Part shown: positions 42,289 through 51,035 of the stretch, piece after piece | Layout: every line of letters starts with the position of its first letter | Position numbering within the stretch: position 1 is the first letter of the stretch | NCBI GenBank assembly: GCA_964485695.1 | Contig: CAZAKZ010000021.1 | Span: 1 to 53,583, forward strand | DNA from: CAZAKZ01 sp964485695 | GTDB lineage: Bacteria; Planctomycetota; JAFGQW01 | Length of the DNA: 53,583 nt | Direction: 5' to 3' | Notes under the pieces: generated by a model | What the model was told of the DNA's origin: nothing | Database searches by the model: none | What the model saw: only the letters and a program-made list of their open reading frames with translations | Position numbers and translations under genes: made by a program

Positions 42289-42789
42289 ATGGATACCCAA
42301 ACGGTTTACAAAGACGTCTTTCTGGCCGAGCGGTTTTTCATCAAGGGGAACGTTCACCCCATCAACGGCCGGCTATCCAACTTCCTGGACCACAACAAGC
42401 GACCGTTCGTCGTGGTCCAGAACGCCGTCATCATCGACCTCGAAGACGGCAGCCAGACGCCCGTACCCAGCGTCCTGCTCAACAAGGACGAGATCCTCTT
42501 CGCCCACGAGCTCATCGAATCCGGCGGCGACGTGTTCAGAAAACACCACAGCCCGGACTTCGACCTGGACTACGTCAAGATGATCCTCAAGGGACCCCAG
42601 GGTGTCATCCTCCGCGGCAAGATCCGGCCCGAGTTTCTGAACAACGACACGTTCAACCATCGATTCATCGTCCTGACCCAGCCCCGCATGGATGACCTGC
42701 ACGAGGCCCTCCAGGGTGAGATCGATCTCCTCGGGAGCCTCAATTACCTGATCGTCAACAAGGACAAGATCGGATACATCTTCCGGTAA
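42289..42789 (+). CDS. conserved-looking protein of unknown function, 166 aa
   Basis: ATG 42289 follows a GGATA-type weak ribosome site. The protein is soluble, acidic and mostly beta: LAERFFIKGNVHPINGRLSNFL, RPFVVVQNAVIIDLED, then VPSVLLNKDEILFAHELIE. The alternation of strands with a final KIGYIFR suggests a small beta-barrel, with no signal peptide and no catalytic motif. I do not recognise its family with certainty. Between folC and radA, it may be a housekeeping accessory protein, but no operon link is clear (114 and 120 bases to its neighbours). Confidence 0.75.
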   Translation: MDTQTVYKDVFLAERFFIKGNVHPINGRLSNFLDHNKRPFVVVQNAVIIDLEDGSQTPVPSVLLNKDEILFAHELIESGGDVFRKHHSPDFDLDYVKMILKGPQGVILRGKIRPEFLNNDTFNHRFIVLTQPRMDDLHEALQGEIDLLGSLNYLIVNKDKIGYIFR

Positions 42790-42909
42790 CGAGTTCCCGC
42801 ACCTGCGTCCGTTCACTTTTTTTTTTCCCCTGCTATTATTCCTGTAACCCGCCGTGCTCAAATGCGACTATCTCTCCTGCGTGCGTGTATTTTTTAGGAC
42901 CACGGTGCG

Positions 42910-44280
42910 ATGCCCAGAACCGCCAAGATCCGTTTCACCTGTCAGAGCTGCGGTGCGATCCTCCCGAAGTGGCAGGGGCGGTGCCCGACCTGCGGCGAAT
43001 GGGGAACTGTGGCTGAATCCGAGGTGCTCCCGCAGCAAGGCCGACAACCGCCTGGACTCGAGGAGAATCCTCCGGTCCCCATCACCGAGGTGGGCACCGA
43101 GAAAGAGGCGCGGTTCTCCACCGGCTTCAAGGAAGTGGACCGGGTGCTGGGTGGAGGGCTGGTCTCCGGGAGCGCAGTGCTGGTGGGTGGGGATCCCGGT
43201 ATCGGCAAATCCACCCTCATGACCATGCTCGGCTTCCGCATTGCCGCCTCGGGGCGCCGGGTCCTCTACGTGACAGGGGAGGAATCGGCGGCTCAGGTGC
43301 GTCTGCGGGCGGATCGTCTCGGCGCACTCCACCCCGAGTATCTTCTCCTCTCGGAGACCGGCCTCGACGCCGTCGCGGCCCACATGGGAAACACGTCGCC
43401 CGCTGTGTGCATCCTCGACTCCATCCAGACTCTTCATAGCCCGGACACCTCCGGCGGACCGGGAACGGTTGCGCAGGTGCGCGAGGCCGCGCACCACCTG
43501 GTGGGGCTGGCCAAGGCCCTGGGCATGGCGCTGTTCATCGTGGGCCACGTGACCAAGGACGGAGCCCTGGCCGGGCCGCGAACCCTGGAGCACCTGGTGG
43601 ACGTGGTTCTCAGCTTCGACGGCGACCGCTTCCAGTCGTTCCGACTGCTACGCGGCGTGAAGAACCGGTACGGAGCGGCGGGGGAAGTGGCGGTGCTGGA
43701 CATGGGCCACCGGGGACTCGAGGAGGTGGCCAACCCGTCGGAGCTGTTTCTTCGCGGACGCACTCCGGACGAACCGGGTTCCGCGGTTGTGCCAGCCATC
43801 ATCGGCACCCGCACCTTTCTGGTGGAAATCCAGGCTCTGGTCATGCCCGCCACCCAGGGCATGCCACGGCGGGTGACAACGGGGCTGGATCAGAGGCGTG
43901 TTCAGCTGGTGCAGGCAATCCTGGAACGCCGGGGCGGCTTCAGCCTCGCCGCCCTGGACGTCTACGTCAACGCCGTGGGCGGCCTCCAGGTGGAGGAGCC
44001 CGCCGCCGACCTGCCCCTGGCACTGGCCCTGGCCAGCGCCGCCTCGGAAATTCCCATTCCCGGTGACCTGGCTGCGGCTGGTGAGCTGGGCCTCATGGGA
44101 GAAGTGCGGGCCGTACCGCGGCTGGACATGCGCCTGGCCGAGGCCGCCCGACTCGGCTTCAAGCGGGCCGTGGTTCCCGAGGTTTCCGCCGGCTCCCTCG
44201 ACGTGAAACAGATCAAAGGCATGAAGATCGAGACCCTCTCCCGTCTGGATCAGGCCCTGGAGGTGACCGGTGTGGCTTGA
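42910..44280 (+). CDS. radA: DNA repair protein RadA (Sms)
   Basis: The 456-aa protein acts as a DnaB-like helicase in recombination and branch migration. It has all three parts: the zinc finger C11-C14-C25-C28 (CQSCGAILPKWQGRCPTC), the RecA-like ATPase with Walker A GGDPGIGKST (93-102) and the RadA-specific KNRYG motif near residue 252 (KNRFG in most relatives), and the Lon-protease-like C-terminal domain (AGELGLMGEVRAVPRLDMRL) without the protease serine. The next gene overlaps its stop. Confidence 0.96.
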   Translation: MPRTAKIRFTCQSCGAILPKWQGRCPTCGEWGTVAESEVLPQQGRQPPGLEENPPVPITEVGTEKEARFSTGFKEVDRVLGGGLVSGSAVLVGGDPGIGKSTLMTMLGFRIAASGRRVLYVTGEESAAQVRLRADRLGALHPEYLLLSETGLDAVAAHMGNTSPAVCILDSIQTLHSPDTSGGPGTVAQVREAAHHLVGLAKALGMALFIVGHVTKDGALAGPRTLEHLVDVVLSFDGDRFQSFRLLRGVKNRYGAAGEVAVLDMGHRGLEEVANPSELFLRGRTPDEPGSAVVPAIIGTRTFLVEIQALVMPATQGMPRRVTTGLDQRRVQLVQAILERRGGFSLAALDVYVNAVGGLQVEEPAADLPLALALASAASEIPIPGDLAAAGELGLMGEVRAVPRLDMRLAEAARLGFKRAVVPEVSAGSLDVKQIKGMKIETLSRLDQALEVTGVA

Positions 44281-44695
44281 AAAGGCCCTCATCCTCTGCC
44301 TCCTCGCCGGGGTCGTCTACATCCTGGTCCTTGCCGGATCCTTCACTCCGGCCCTGGACAATCGGATTCTCATCGGCCCCTTCATCATGCCTCCGTGCGG
44401 ATTCAAGATCACCACCGGCGTGCCCTGCATCGCCTGCTACATGACCCGCAGCTTCGCTCTCATGGCCCGGGGCCGGATCCTCGAGGCCGCATCACTCCAA
44501 CCCATGGGCGCCGTGCTGTTCTCCCTCCTGGCCCTCTCCGTCCCCGCTCTCCTCTTCGCCCTGTTCCGGAAAAAATCGATGTGGCCGCTGCTGGAGTCCT
44601 GGCCCTGGAAGCGCATCTTCCAGATCCTCGTCCTGTTGACCCTGACCTCCTGGGCATACACCATCGCCATGGAGCTGGCGGGGCGAAACCCTTGA
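44270..44695 (+). CDS. DUF2752-type membrane protein
   Basis: A 141-aa protein starting at GTG 44270, overlapping the radA stop by 11 bases, with GGAGG six bases upstream inside radA. Three hydrophobic helices lie at about 5-25, 78-100 and 113-134. The segment PPCGFKITTGVPCIACYMTRSFALMARG carries the Cys-Pro-x-Cys-like, Gly-rich signature of DUF2752 proteins (C43, C53, C56). Its role is unknown; translational coupling to radA is probably just gene packing. Confidence 0.85.
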   Translation: MWLEKALILCLLAGVVYILVLAGSFTPALDNRILIGPFIMPPCGFKITTGVPCIACYMTRSFALMARGRILEAASLQPMGAVLFSLLALSVPALLFALFRKKSMWPLLESWPWKRIFQILVLLTLTSWAYTIAMELAGRNP

Positions 44696-44847
44696 CGCTG
44701 CGGTCGGTACCTGGTGGGCGGCTTCCGGGATAGACCGTCATTGAATTCCAGGGACAAACATCGTAATGGATAGGAACGAGAGGATATTCTCATCGACACT
44801 GAACAGGGGTGTCCACCCACGGCATCCGAAATGATGCACGAGCGATC

Positions 44848-45474
44848 ATGAACAAGAAAACCCTACTGCTCACTTCGATTGTCGGAGTCCCGGTCGGATT
44901 CCTGACCCTGGTCGGCCTTCGAACGATCCCCGACGGATGCTGCACAGGTCTCTTCACCTATTTCATCGGTTGCCTTGCAGGGTCGTTCCTGGCCGTGCTT
45001 TTCTACTCGACCTGGATCAGGACCGGTGCCAATCTCGGGTACGGCGCCGTCCACGGTTTCACCGTGTCGGGCCTCGCCACCCTGGCCCTGTGGTTCGGTA
45101 TGTCCGTCTTCACGTCCGAAGACACCTTCAAGCAATTCTCAGAAAAATATGTCGAGTGGTACAAGGAGCAGCTAAAGCAGGCCGAGGAATACCAAAAGGA
45201 AAAGAATCCTGATGCACCCGGGCCTTACACAGGGGAGCAGAGAGAAACTTTCGAGAAGCTCCTGGACCGGATGCAGGACGACTCCGGCTCCATCCGGACA
45301 GCGATGCTCTTCATTTGCATCGGTTTCACCCTGCTCGGAGCTCCCCTCCTGGGCATGCTGGGCGCTTTTCTCGGGATGCTCGCCTTCGGGAACCGTTTGA
45401 AGAAAAAAGGTGCGCCGGACAGCGCCGAACGCATGGAGGTTCCGGAACAGCCCAAGGGCTGGTGGGAGAAGTAA
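44848..45474 (+). CDS. polytopic membrane protein of unknown function
   Basis: A 208-aa product from ATG 44848. Hydrophobic helices lie at about 5-24, 31-53, 66-84, 149-168 and 167-185, the last two Gly-rich (LGAPLLGMLGAFLGMLAFG). Between them is a charged helical segment rich in Lys/Glu (about 95-145) that probably faces one side of the membrane as a coiled coil. I do not recognise a family. It is convergent with rsgA, with 16 bases between. Confidence 0.7.
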   Translation: MNKKTLLLTSIVGVPVGFLTLVGLRTIPDGCCTGLFTYFIGCLAGSFLAVLFYSTWIRTGANLGYGAVHGFTVSGLATLALWFGMSVFTSEDTFKQFSEKYVEWYKEQLKQAEEYQKEKNPDAPGPYTGEQRETFEKLLDRMQDDSGSIRTAMLFICIGFTLLGAPLLGMLGAFLGMLAFGNRLKKKGAPDSAERMEVPEQPKGWWEK

Positions 45475-45490
45475 TCGGTTCTTGATCGGC

Positions 45491-46435
45491 TCAGTATCCC
45501 CGTTCCCGGCGCTCTTCTTTCAGGGACTCGCAGATCCTGCGGTAACTCTCGAATCGCCGGACGTCTATGGCTCCATCCTCCACCGCCTTCTTGACCGCGC
45601 AGTCGGGCTCCTTGTCGTGAGAACAGGCTCGAAAGCGACATTCTGTGGATCTGTCCGTGATTTCCTCGAAGAAGGCGTCCACTTCCTGGGGCTCGACCCT
45701 CCACAGTCCAATGGCCCGGACACCGGGCGTGTCGATGAGACAGCCGCCTCCCTCCGTCTCGTAGAGGGTGACCTGCGAGGTGGTGTGTACGCCCTTGCCC
45801 GTCTTGCGGTTCACCGTTCTCGTCTCGATGTCGAGGCCGGGCTCCAGCGCCGCGAGGAGGGTGGATTTTCCCACCCCGGAGTGGCCTGCGAACACGGCGC
45901 GCTTTCCACGAATCAAGCGCCGGAGGTCCTCCACTCCCGTGCCCTTGAGGGCGGAGGTGAAATGAACCAGCACGCCCAGGCGGACGTAGACCGAGAGTTC
46001 TATCTTCAAGGTGTCGAGGTCCGTGAGGTCGATCTTGTTCACCACCAGGACGGGGGTGAGTGCCTGGCGAGCCGCCACGATCAGGAATCGGTCGAAGAGG
46101 CCGGGCTTCAGGCGCGGCCTGGCGGCGGACCCGACCACCACCAGATAATCCACGTTGGCTACGATGACCTGCTCCTTGCGGCCCGCCGACGCCACCACGG
46201 GGCGAGAGAGCTTGTTGCTTCGGGGCAGCACGGATTCCACGCTGCCTGAGTCCTCCGTACCGGCCCCACGCATCACTTCCACCCGGTCTCCCACGGCCAC
46301 CGGATTCTTCGCCGTCGACTCCGCCCGGAAGAGTCGCCCCCGGACGGGACACTTCAAGAGCGTCCCGTCCTCGAGGCGCACCCAGCACACCTTGGAATCG
46401 ATCCGGATGACTCGACCGATATCAGTGACGCTCAT
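45491..46435 (-). CDS. rsgA: ribosome small-subunit GTPase RsgA
   Basis: A 314-aa circularly permuted GTPase that matures the 30S subunit. The order is OB-fold (1-70), then G4 VNKIDL, then P-loop GHSGVGKSTL, then switch II LIDTPGVR, then the zinc-binding domain ECRFRACSHDKEPDCAV with Cys-x4-Cys-x-His-x5-Cys spacing. AAGGAGG lies four bases before the ATG, inside the end of the upstream gene, which it overlaps by 14 bases; the two are clearly co-translated, although they share no obvious function. Confidence 0.96.
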   Translation of the reverse strand: MSVTDIGRVIRIDSKVCWVRLEDGTLLKCPVRGRLFRAESTAKNPVAVGDRVEVMRGAGTEDSGSVESVLPRSNKLSRPVVASAGRKEQVIVANVDYLVVVGSAARPRLKPGLFDRFLIVAARQALTPVLVVNKIDLTDLDTLKIELSVYVRLGVLVHFTSALKGTGVEDLRRLIRGKRAVFAGHSGVGKSTLLAALEPGLDIETRTVNRKTGKGVHTTSQVTLYETEGGGCLIDTPGVRAIGLWRVEPQEVDAFFEEITDRSTECRFRACSHDKEPDCAVKKAVEDGAIDVRRFESYRRICESLKEERRERGY

Positions 46436-48503
46436 TTTCCTCCTTCTGGACCGGACGAAGAACCAGGCTCACGTGGCCTGCCGGCGCTCGAATCCGCATG
46501 GAGGCCTTTTCGCCCCCGGATGCCACGGCCTCGAGAACGTGCACGCCGGGTCCCATGCCGGCGATTTCGAAGCGGCCGTCCAGGTCGGAATAGCCCCATC
46601 CAGTGGGAGCGCCTTTCTCCTCCGGCCTGGCATGCACGACCACCCCGGACGCCGGGCGGTATCCAGGATAGTAGACCGTGCCGGTCACTCCAGGCGTCTT
46701 TAAGAGCTTCAATCTGACCTCCGGAAAAACGCCCCCGGAGGTCACGGTGCGCGTCGACGCCGAGACGCGGCCGGCCAGTCCTGCAATAACCCTCACGGAG
46801 CTCGTCCGCAAGCCCCCGACGGCGAATCCGCCCCGTGCATCCGTGGCGGTCCTTGCCACGATCAGGGGCGCCTCTTCCACGGTTTCCACCACGACCCGCA
46901 CACCCGGAAGACCCAGTCCCAGCTCGTCCACAACCGTCCCCCGAAGACCAGTCCGGCCGGATAGATGCAGGTCGACCCGCTGCACGGCCGCGAGGTCGGT
47001 CAGCCTCAAGGTGTCGGACACGGCATACCCCGGTTCCTGCCCCGAGGCCACAACCCGCATGGCCTGGTGGAAAGGCACCCCCTTGAGGGTGAAGGTGCCG
47101 TCCTTCCGGGTAGTCGTCGAACCCTCGGCCATTCCCTCCGGCAGGATCAGCTGGACCACGGCCTCGGCAACGGCGTGGCCCCGGGGCCCCCGAACTCGGC
47201 CCGTGATTGTGCCTCCGCGGGCAAGCAACACCTGAACGTCGGCGGCCGGCCAGCCGCGCACCGCCACAACGTCGGACTCCGAGCCGGGCACGAAACCGTC
47301 CCGGTATGCCGAGGCCCAGGCACCGGCACCGTCGTACCCGGGCAGGACAAATCGGCCGTGAGAGTCTGTCTCCAGCCACTGGGCGGGTAATATGCCGGTG
47401 TGGCCCCACCGCTCGAGGCGTACCCGAGAACCGGCCAGGCCCCGTGCCGTGGCCGCGTCCACCACCACGCCATGGAGAAGACGTCCGACGTCGAGATACA
47501 GGGCAGGAATCTCTCCCCCCTCCGATGGAAGCTCCTGCTCCACGAGGGGGGGGACGTGGGTTTCGGGCTGGACATGAATCGTGATCCGCGTCGACGGCAC
47601 GGCCCTGAACCGGAACCAGCCTCCCGCATCGGTTTCACCCGCCCCCAGAGGCACCTCGCCGTCCCGCACCAGAACCCGGGCGGGAAGCGGCTCCAGGAGT
47701 CCTGCTTTCAGGACCTTGAACCGGTAGTCCTGGCCCCGGGCCAGGATCAAGTCCAGGCTCTTCTGGGGAAGCTTGACCCCTGTGAGTGCGGTACGAACCC
47801 TGGCCTCGGCCCGGACCAGGATTCCCCACTCGCGGCCCGGGGGCAGCGAAGGGAATCGATACCGTCCCCAACCATCGGTGACGGTGGTGACCTCCATGAC
47901 CGGATCGGTGGCCGTTGCCTCGGTCCGGATCATCACCACCGCGCCTGTGACGACTCGGCCATCCGGATCCACGACGCGGCCCGCCAGTTCCGTACCCGCT
48001 TCCAGAACGATGTCGAGGTGGCCGCCGGGGGCCTCCTCGGTGAGCTCGGTGCCGGGGAGCACGTCCCGGGCATAGCCTTTGGCTTCGGTCACGACTTCGT
48101 ACGTGCCGGGACCGGGAGGCGGCATCTCGAATTCCCCCCTCTTGTCGGTCACCGCCGTTTGGAACGGCTCGGGGGGCGGTGTTACCCTGAGCACCAGGTC
48201 GTAGAGCGTATTTCCGGGTGATTCCGGGATCGCTTCGCGGTAGAGCGCCACCCGCGCCCCTTCCACGGCCTCACCGACGAGGTTCGTGACTCGACCGCCC
48301 AGCCGGGATTCCGGCTCCTCCGGACCTGGCGCAATGTCCTCCGGGGCGACCGGACGCACGCGCTCGGGTACCTCGGCAGACGGCCCGGTCTCTTCGAGGC
48401 GTGGGGGAGGAGCCTGGAAATGTGAAAGACCAAATGGATCTTCAAGAAGGATGAACAGGAATGCCAGGGCCAGTCCGATCAGCAGAAGAAAAAGAGGCCT
48501 CAT
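46422..48503 (-). CDS. membrane-anchored protein with tandem carboxypeptidase-regulatory-like domains
   Basis: A 693-aa product with one N-terminal membrane helix (about 3-21), a Pro/Glu-rich linker (about 28-68) and then at least six beta-sandwich repeats of the CarboxypepD_reg/transthyretin-like type. Each repeat has the pattern L-x-G-x-V-x-D-x-x-G ... V ... T-D-x-x-G-R-F-x-x-x-x-x-x-P-G, for example GRVTNLVGEAVEGARVAL and GGFAVGGLRTSSVRVIAGL. No catalytic site is present. It is probably an extracytoplasmic adhesion or scaffold protein. It lies nine bases after the outer-membrane-like lipoprotein gene and overlaps rsgA, forming a three-gene run. Confidence 0.86.
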   Translation of the reverse strand: MRPLFLLLIGLALAFLFILLEDPFGLSHFQAPPPRLEETGPSAEVPERVRPVAPEDIAPGPEEPESRLGGRVTNLVGEAVEGARVALYREAIPESPGNTLYDLVLRVTPPPEPFQTAVTDKRGEFEMPPPGPGTYEVVTEAKGYARDVLPGTELTEEAPGGHLDIVLEAGTELAGRVVDPDGRVVTGAVVMIRTEATATDPVMEVTTVTDGWGRYRFPSLPPGREWGILVRAEARVRTALTGVKLPQKSLDLILARGQDYRFKVLKAGLLEPLPARVLVRDGEVPLGAGETDAGGWFRFRAVPSTRITIHVQPETHVPPLVEQELPSEGGEIPALYLDVGRLLHGVVVDAATARGLAGSRVRLERWGHTGILPAQWLETDSHGRFVLPGYDGAGAWASAYRDGFVPGSESDVVAVRGWPAADVQVLLARGGTITGRVRGPRGHAVAEAVVQLILPEGMAEGSTTTRKDGTFTLKGVPFHQAMRVVASGQEPGYAVSDTLRLTDLAAVQRVDLHLSGRTGLRGTVVDELGLGLPGVRVVVETVEEAPLIVARTATDARGGFAVGGLRTSSVRVIAGLAGRVSASTRTVTSGGVFPEVRLKLLKTPGVTGTVYYPGYRPASGVVVHARPEEKGAPTGWGYSDLDGRFEIAGMGPGVHVLEAVASGGEKASMRIRAPAGHVSLVLRPVQKEENERH

Positions 48504-48512
48504 GGGTCGCCG

Positions 48513-49547
48513 TCAGAAGTAGATCGAGGCACTGATCCGGGGCAGAGCGAATTGATCGAAGCGGCGGCTCTTCTGGACGCCCGGAAAAACGGCCAGGAAG
48601 TTCTTTTCGAGATCCAGACCATAGTAGGTTTCCAAACCCACCCCGATCCGCAACGAGTATCCGTCCTCGTTTCTGAACTCGACGCCGACGGCAAATTCGG
48701 TGTACCCGGCGAAGCCGCGCTTGATGAAATCCATCCGGGTTGTGACATTGTTGGTCACGTCATCGACGACCAGCTCGTTACCGAGGCAGTAGGCGCCACC
48801 GGCCGCCATCCTGAGGTAGGGGATGACGCCCGTTGCCAGGCCGGCCGAATCCGTATCGAACCACCGGTCCGTCTCCATGTTCAGAGGAAAATTCACCCGA
48901 AGGCAGGCGTAGAACGGGACGAATCGAAGGCTCTCGCTGATCTGGCGGATGGTGGTGCCGCCGGTTGCACGGATGACTTCGGTGGCATCCTTGTACGAGT
49001 TGAACTTGACGCCCACGAGGAACTGGACCGCGGGCATGGCTTCCAGAGAAAACTCCACGCCGCCCCCCACGCCGTCCTCGGCGAGCTGGTCCCAGGTGGG
49101 ATTATCGCTTCCGAAGCCCTCCAGGGCGTTCCTCTTGCCGGGAAAGACCAGCTGCAGGTGACCGGACACGCCGAAGATCTTCGGCGTCAGGACTTTTGGG
49201 GGTTCATACGTGGTTTTGTTCAGGCGGCTTTGTTTGTCCAGGTGGTCCCTGATGATGGCGATCTCGACCTCCTCAGGCCACCGCTCCCACTTCGGTTCTT
49301 CCTGCTTGACCTTCTCAATCGAACGCCCGGGCGCTTTCTTCTTCTGGGGGGAGGGATCTTCCTGGGGAGGCCGGACTGCCGCACCCCGGACTGCCACATC
49401 ATTGCCGGATTGCCACAGTCCCTCGTCCGGATCCATGATTTCGCCCAGCATGTCGGGTCTGTTGTCGGGTGCGCCGGTCATGGTGCATCCGGCAGCGATC
49501 ATGGTGGAGATCATCACCAGGAGGAGAATTGTGTGAGGCCGTTGCAT
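48513..49547 (-). CDS. lipoprotein with outer-membrane beta-barrel-like C-terminal part
   Basis: A 344-aa product from ATG 49547; the frame is open further upstream but only this start gives a signal. The lipobox IAAGC puts the lipid Cys at about residue 21. Residues about 35-100 are Pro/Lys-rich and charged. The rest alternates hydrophobic and polar residues in strands with Gly/aromatic turns (IFGVSGHLQLVFPGK, GVEFSLEAMPAVQFLVGVKF, AGYTEFAVGVEFRNEDGYSL) and ends SASIYF, with a terminal Phe as is typical for outer-membrane barrels. A lipid anchor and a barrel together are unusual, so the barrel is tentative. It is first in the run leading to rsgA. Confidence 0.72.
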   Translation of the reverse strand: MQRPHTILLLVMISTMIAAGCTMTGAPDNRPDMLGEIMDPDEGLWQSGNDVAVRGAAVRPPQEDPSPQKKKAPGRSIEKVKQEEPKWERWPEEVEIAIIRDHLDKQSRLNKTTYEPPKVLTPKIFGVSGHLQLVFPGKRNALEGFGSDNPTWDQLAEDGVGGGVEFSLEAMPAVQFLVGVKFNSYKDATEVIRATGGTTIRQISESLRFVPFYACLRVNFPLNMETDRWFDTDSAGLATGVIPYLRMAAGGAYCLGNELVVDDVTNNVTTRMDFIKRGFAGYTEFAVGVEFRNEDGYSLRIGVGLETYYGLDLEKNFLAVFPGVQKSRRFDQFALPRISASIYF

Positions 49548-49850
49548 GTCCAGCTTCTTTCCGGCTCTCGCCGCTCGGTTCTCGAGGGACCACGAAGGTC
49601 TCCGATATGTCGTAACCCCTTGCACGACAAGGGCGATCATTGCGGGCCAGTATAGCCCAATTCCTGGGGAACCATAGACGGCTTTTTGCCAGAAATAGTC
49701 CCGACTTCTGGAGAATTGTCGGACCTCCGGACACGGCACGCGCTCAGGAGATTTCCCGGTCTTTCGAGACCGCCTTCCCGGGTATCATGTCCCTGGACAA
49801 GCAAGTATCTGAAATCGAATCCAATCTGCCCTCTACGGGCAAGGAGCATC
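49548..49850. other. 303-base divergent promoter region
   Basis: It separates two divergent genes. On the minus strand a TATACT (about 49652-49657) is a candidate -10 for the lipoprotein gene; on the plus strand TATCAT (49783-49788) is one for alaX. Neither has a good -35. No gene or hairpin is seen. Confidence 0.4.
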
Positions 49851-51035
49851 ATGGACCAACGAATCTACGAGGATGATTCCGAAGTCCGCGCCCTGGAGAC
49901 CGAGATCATCGAGGCCGGAGACCTGAACGGCCAACCTTATGTTCGTCTCGAGGCGACGATCTTCTACCCGGAAGGCGGGGGTCAGCCGGCGGATCGCGGC
50001 CGGATCGGCGAGGCCATGGTGGAAGATGTCCGGAGGCAAGAGAACAGGATTCTCCACCTGCTGGACCGCCCGCAGGCGCCGGGTTCCGTTCGCATCGAAG
50101 TGGACTGGGTCCGGCGGTTCGATCACATGCAGCAGCACACCGGCCAGCATCTCCTGACCGCGATCTGCCAGGACCGGTATGAACGGGCCACCCATGCCTT
50201 TCATCTCGGCGAGACCTATTCGTCCATCGACCTGGACGGACTCGACATCGGCCCGGCCCTCGCCCTCGAGCTGGAGGACGCCGCCAACGAGGTCATCCGG
50301 GCCTCGCGGCCGGTGCGGATCCTCCGGACATCGCGGGACAGCCTGGAAAGCATGAGCGTCCGTACTCGCGGCCTACCCGACGACCTGGAGGATACGGTTC
50401 GTCTGGTGGAGATCGAGGGCGTCGACCTCAACACCTGCGGTGGAACCCACGTCCGGTCAACGGCGGAGCTCCAGGTGTGCCGTCTGCTCGGTACGGAAAA
50501 GGCACACGAGTTCCAGCGGTTGAAGTTCGCCTTCGGCAACCGGGCCATTTCGCTTCTCCGCGCCTCCGCCGGCCGCGAGGCGGCCCTGAAGCAGGTGCTG
50601 GGAGCCGCTCCTGAAGCCTTCGCCGAGGTGGCCGCAGGCTGGGACAGGGACCGTCGGAGCCTGGCAAGGGCCCTGAAGCGCACCGAGGCCGAACTGGCCG
50701 AAGCCCTGGCCGCCGGCATGACGGTAATCCGCGAAGACCCGGTGGTGCGCCACCTGAAGGGTCGGAACGCAGCCTTTCTCAAGGCGCTGTCGAGGAAGGT
50801 CCTCGACGTGGCGAGAGATAAATGCCTGATTCTCTTCGGAGACGATGGAGATACCGCCTTCTTCCTGGTGGCCGTCGGGGAAGCCTCCACCCGCGACGCC
50901 GGGGAAATCGGCGGCCGGATCCAGGAGGCCCTGGGAGGGAAAGGCGGCGGCCGCGGCAGGGAGTATCAGGGACGTGGCCCGGACGCAGCGAAAATCCCAG
51001 GGGCCGTGGAGACGGTCACGCGAGGGCCTGCCTGA
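49851..51035 (+). CDS. alaX: alanyl-tRNA editing protein AlaX (long form)
   Basis: A 394-aa protein that removes serine or glycine wrongly attached to tRNA-Ala. ATG 49851 follows AAGGAG by four bases. It has the AlaRS-type editing domain with the four zinc ligands H96 and H100 (HTGQH) and C196 and H200 (CGGTH), and a full-length C-terminal DHHA1 domain ending in the Gly-rich GGKGGGRGREYQGRG. The N-terminal AlaRS beta-barrel element FYPEGGGQPADRG is present, which marks the long AlaX-L class. Its last 20 bases overlap the end of the convergent selA gene. Confidence 0.94.
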   Translation: MDQRIYEDDSEVRALETEIIEAGDLNGQPYVRLEATIFYPEGGGQPADRGRIGEAMVEDVRRQENRILHLLDRPQAPGSVRIEVDWVRRFDHMQQHTGQHLLTAICQDRYERATHAFHLGETYSSIDLDGLDIGPALALELEDAANEVIRASRPVRILRTSRDSLESMSVRTRGLPDDLEDTVRLVEIEGVDLNTCGGTHVRSTAELQVCRLLGTEKAHEFQRLKFAFGNRAISLLRASAGREAALKQVLGAAPEAFAEVAAGWDRDRRSLARALKRTEAELAEALAAGMTVIREDPVVRHLKGRNAAFLKALSRKVLDVARDKCLILFGDDGDTAFFLVAVGEASTRDAGEIGGRIQEALGGKGGGRGREYQGRGPDAAKIPGAVETVTRGPA

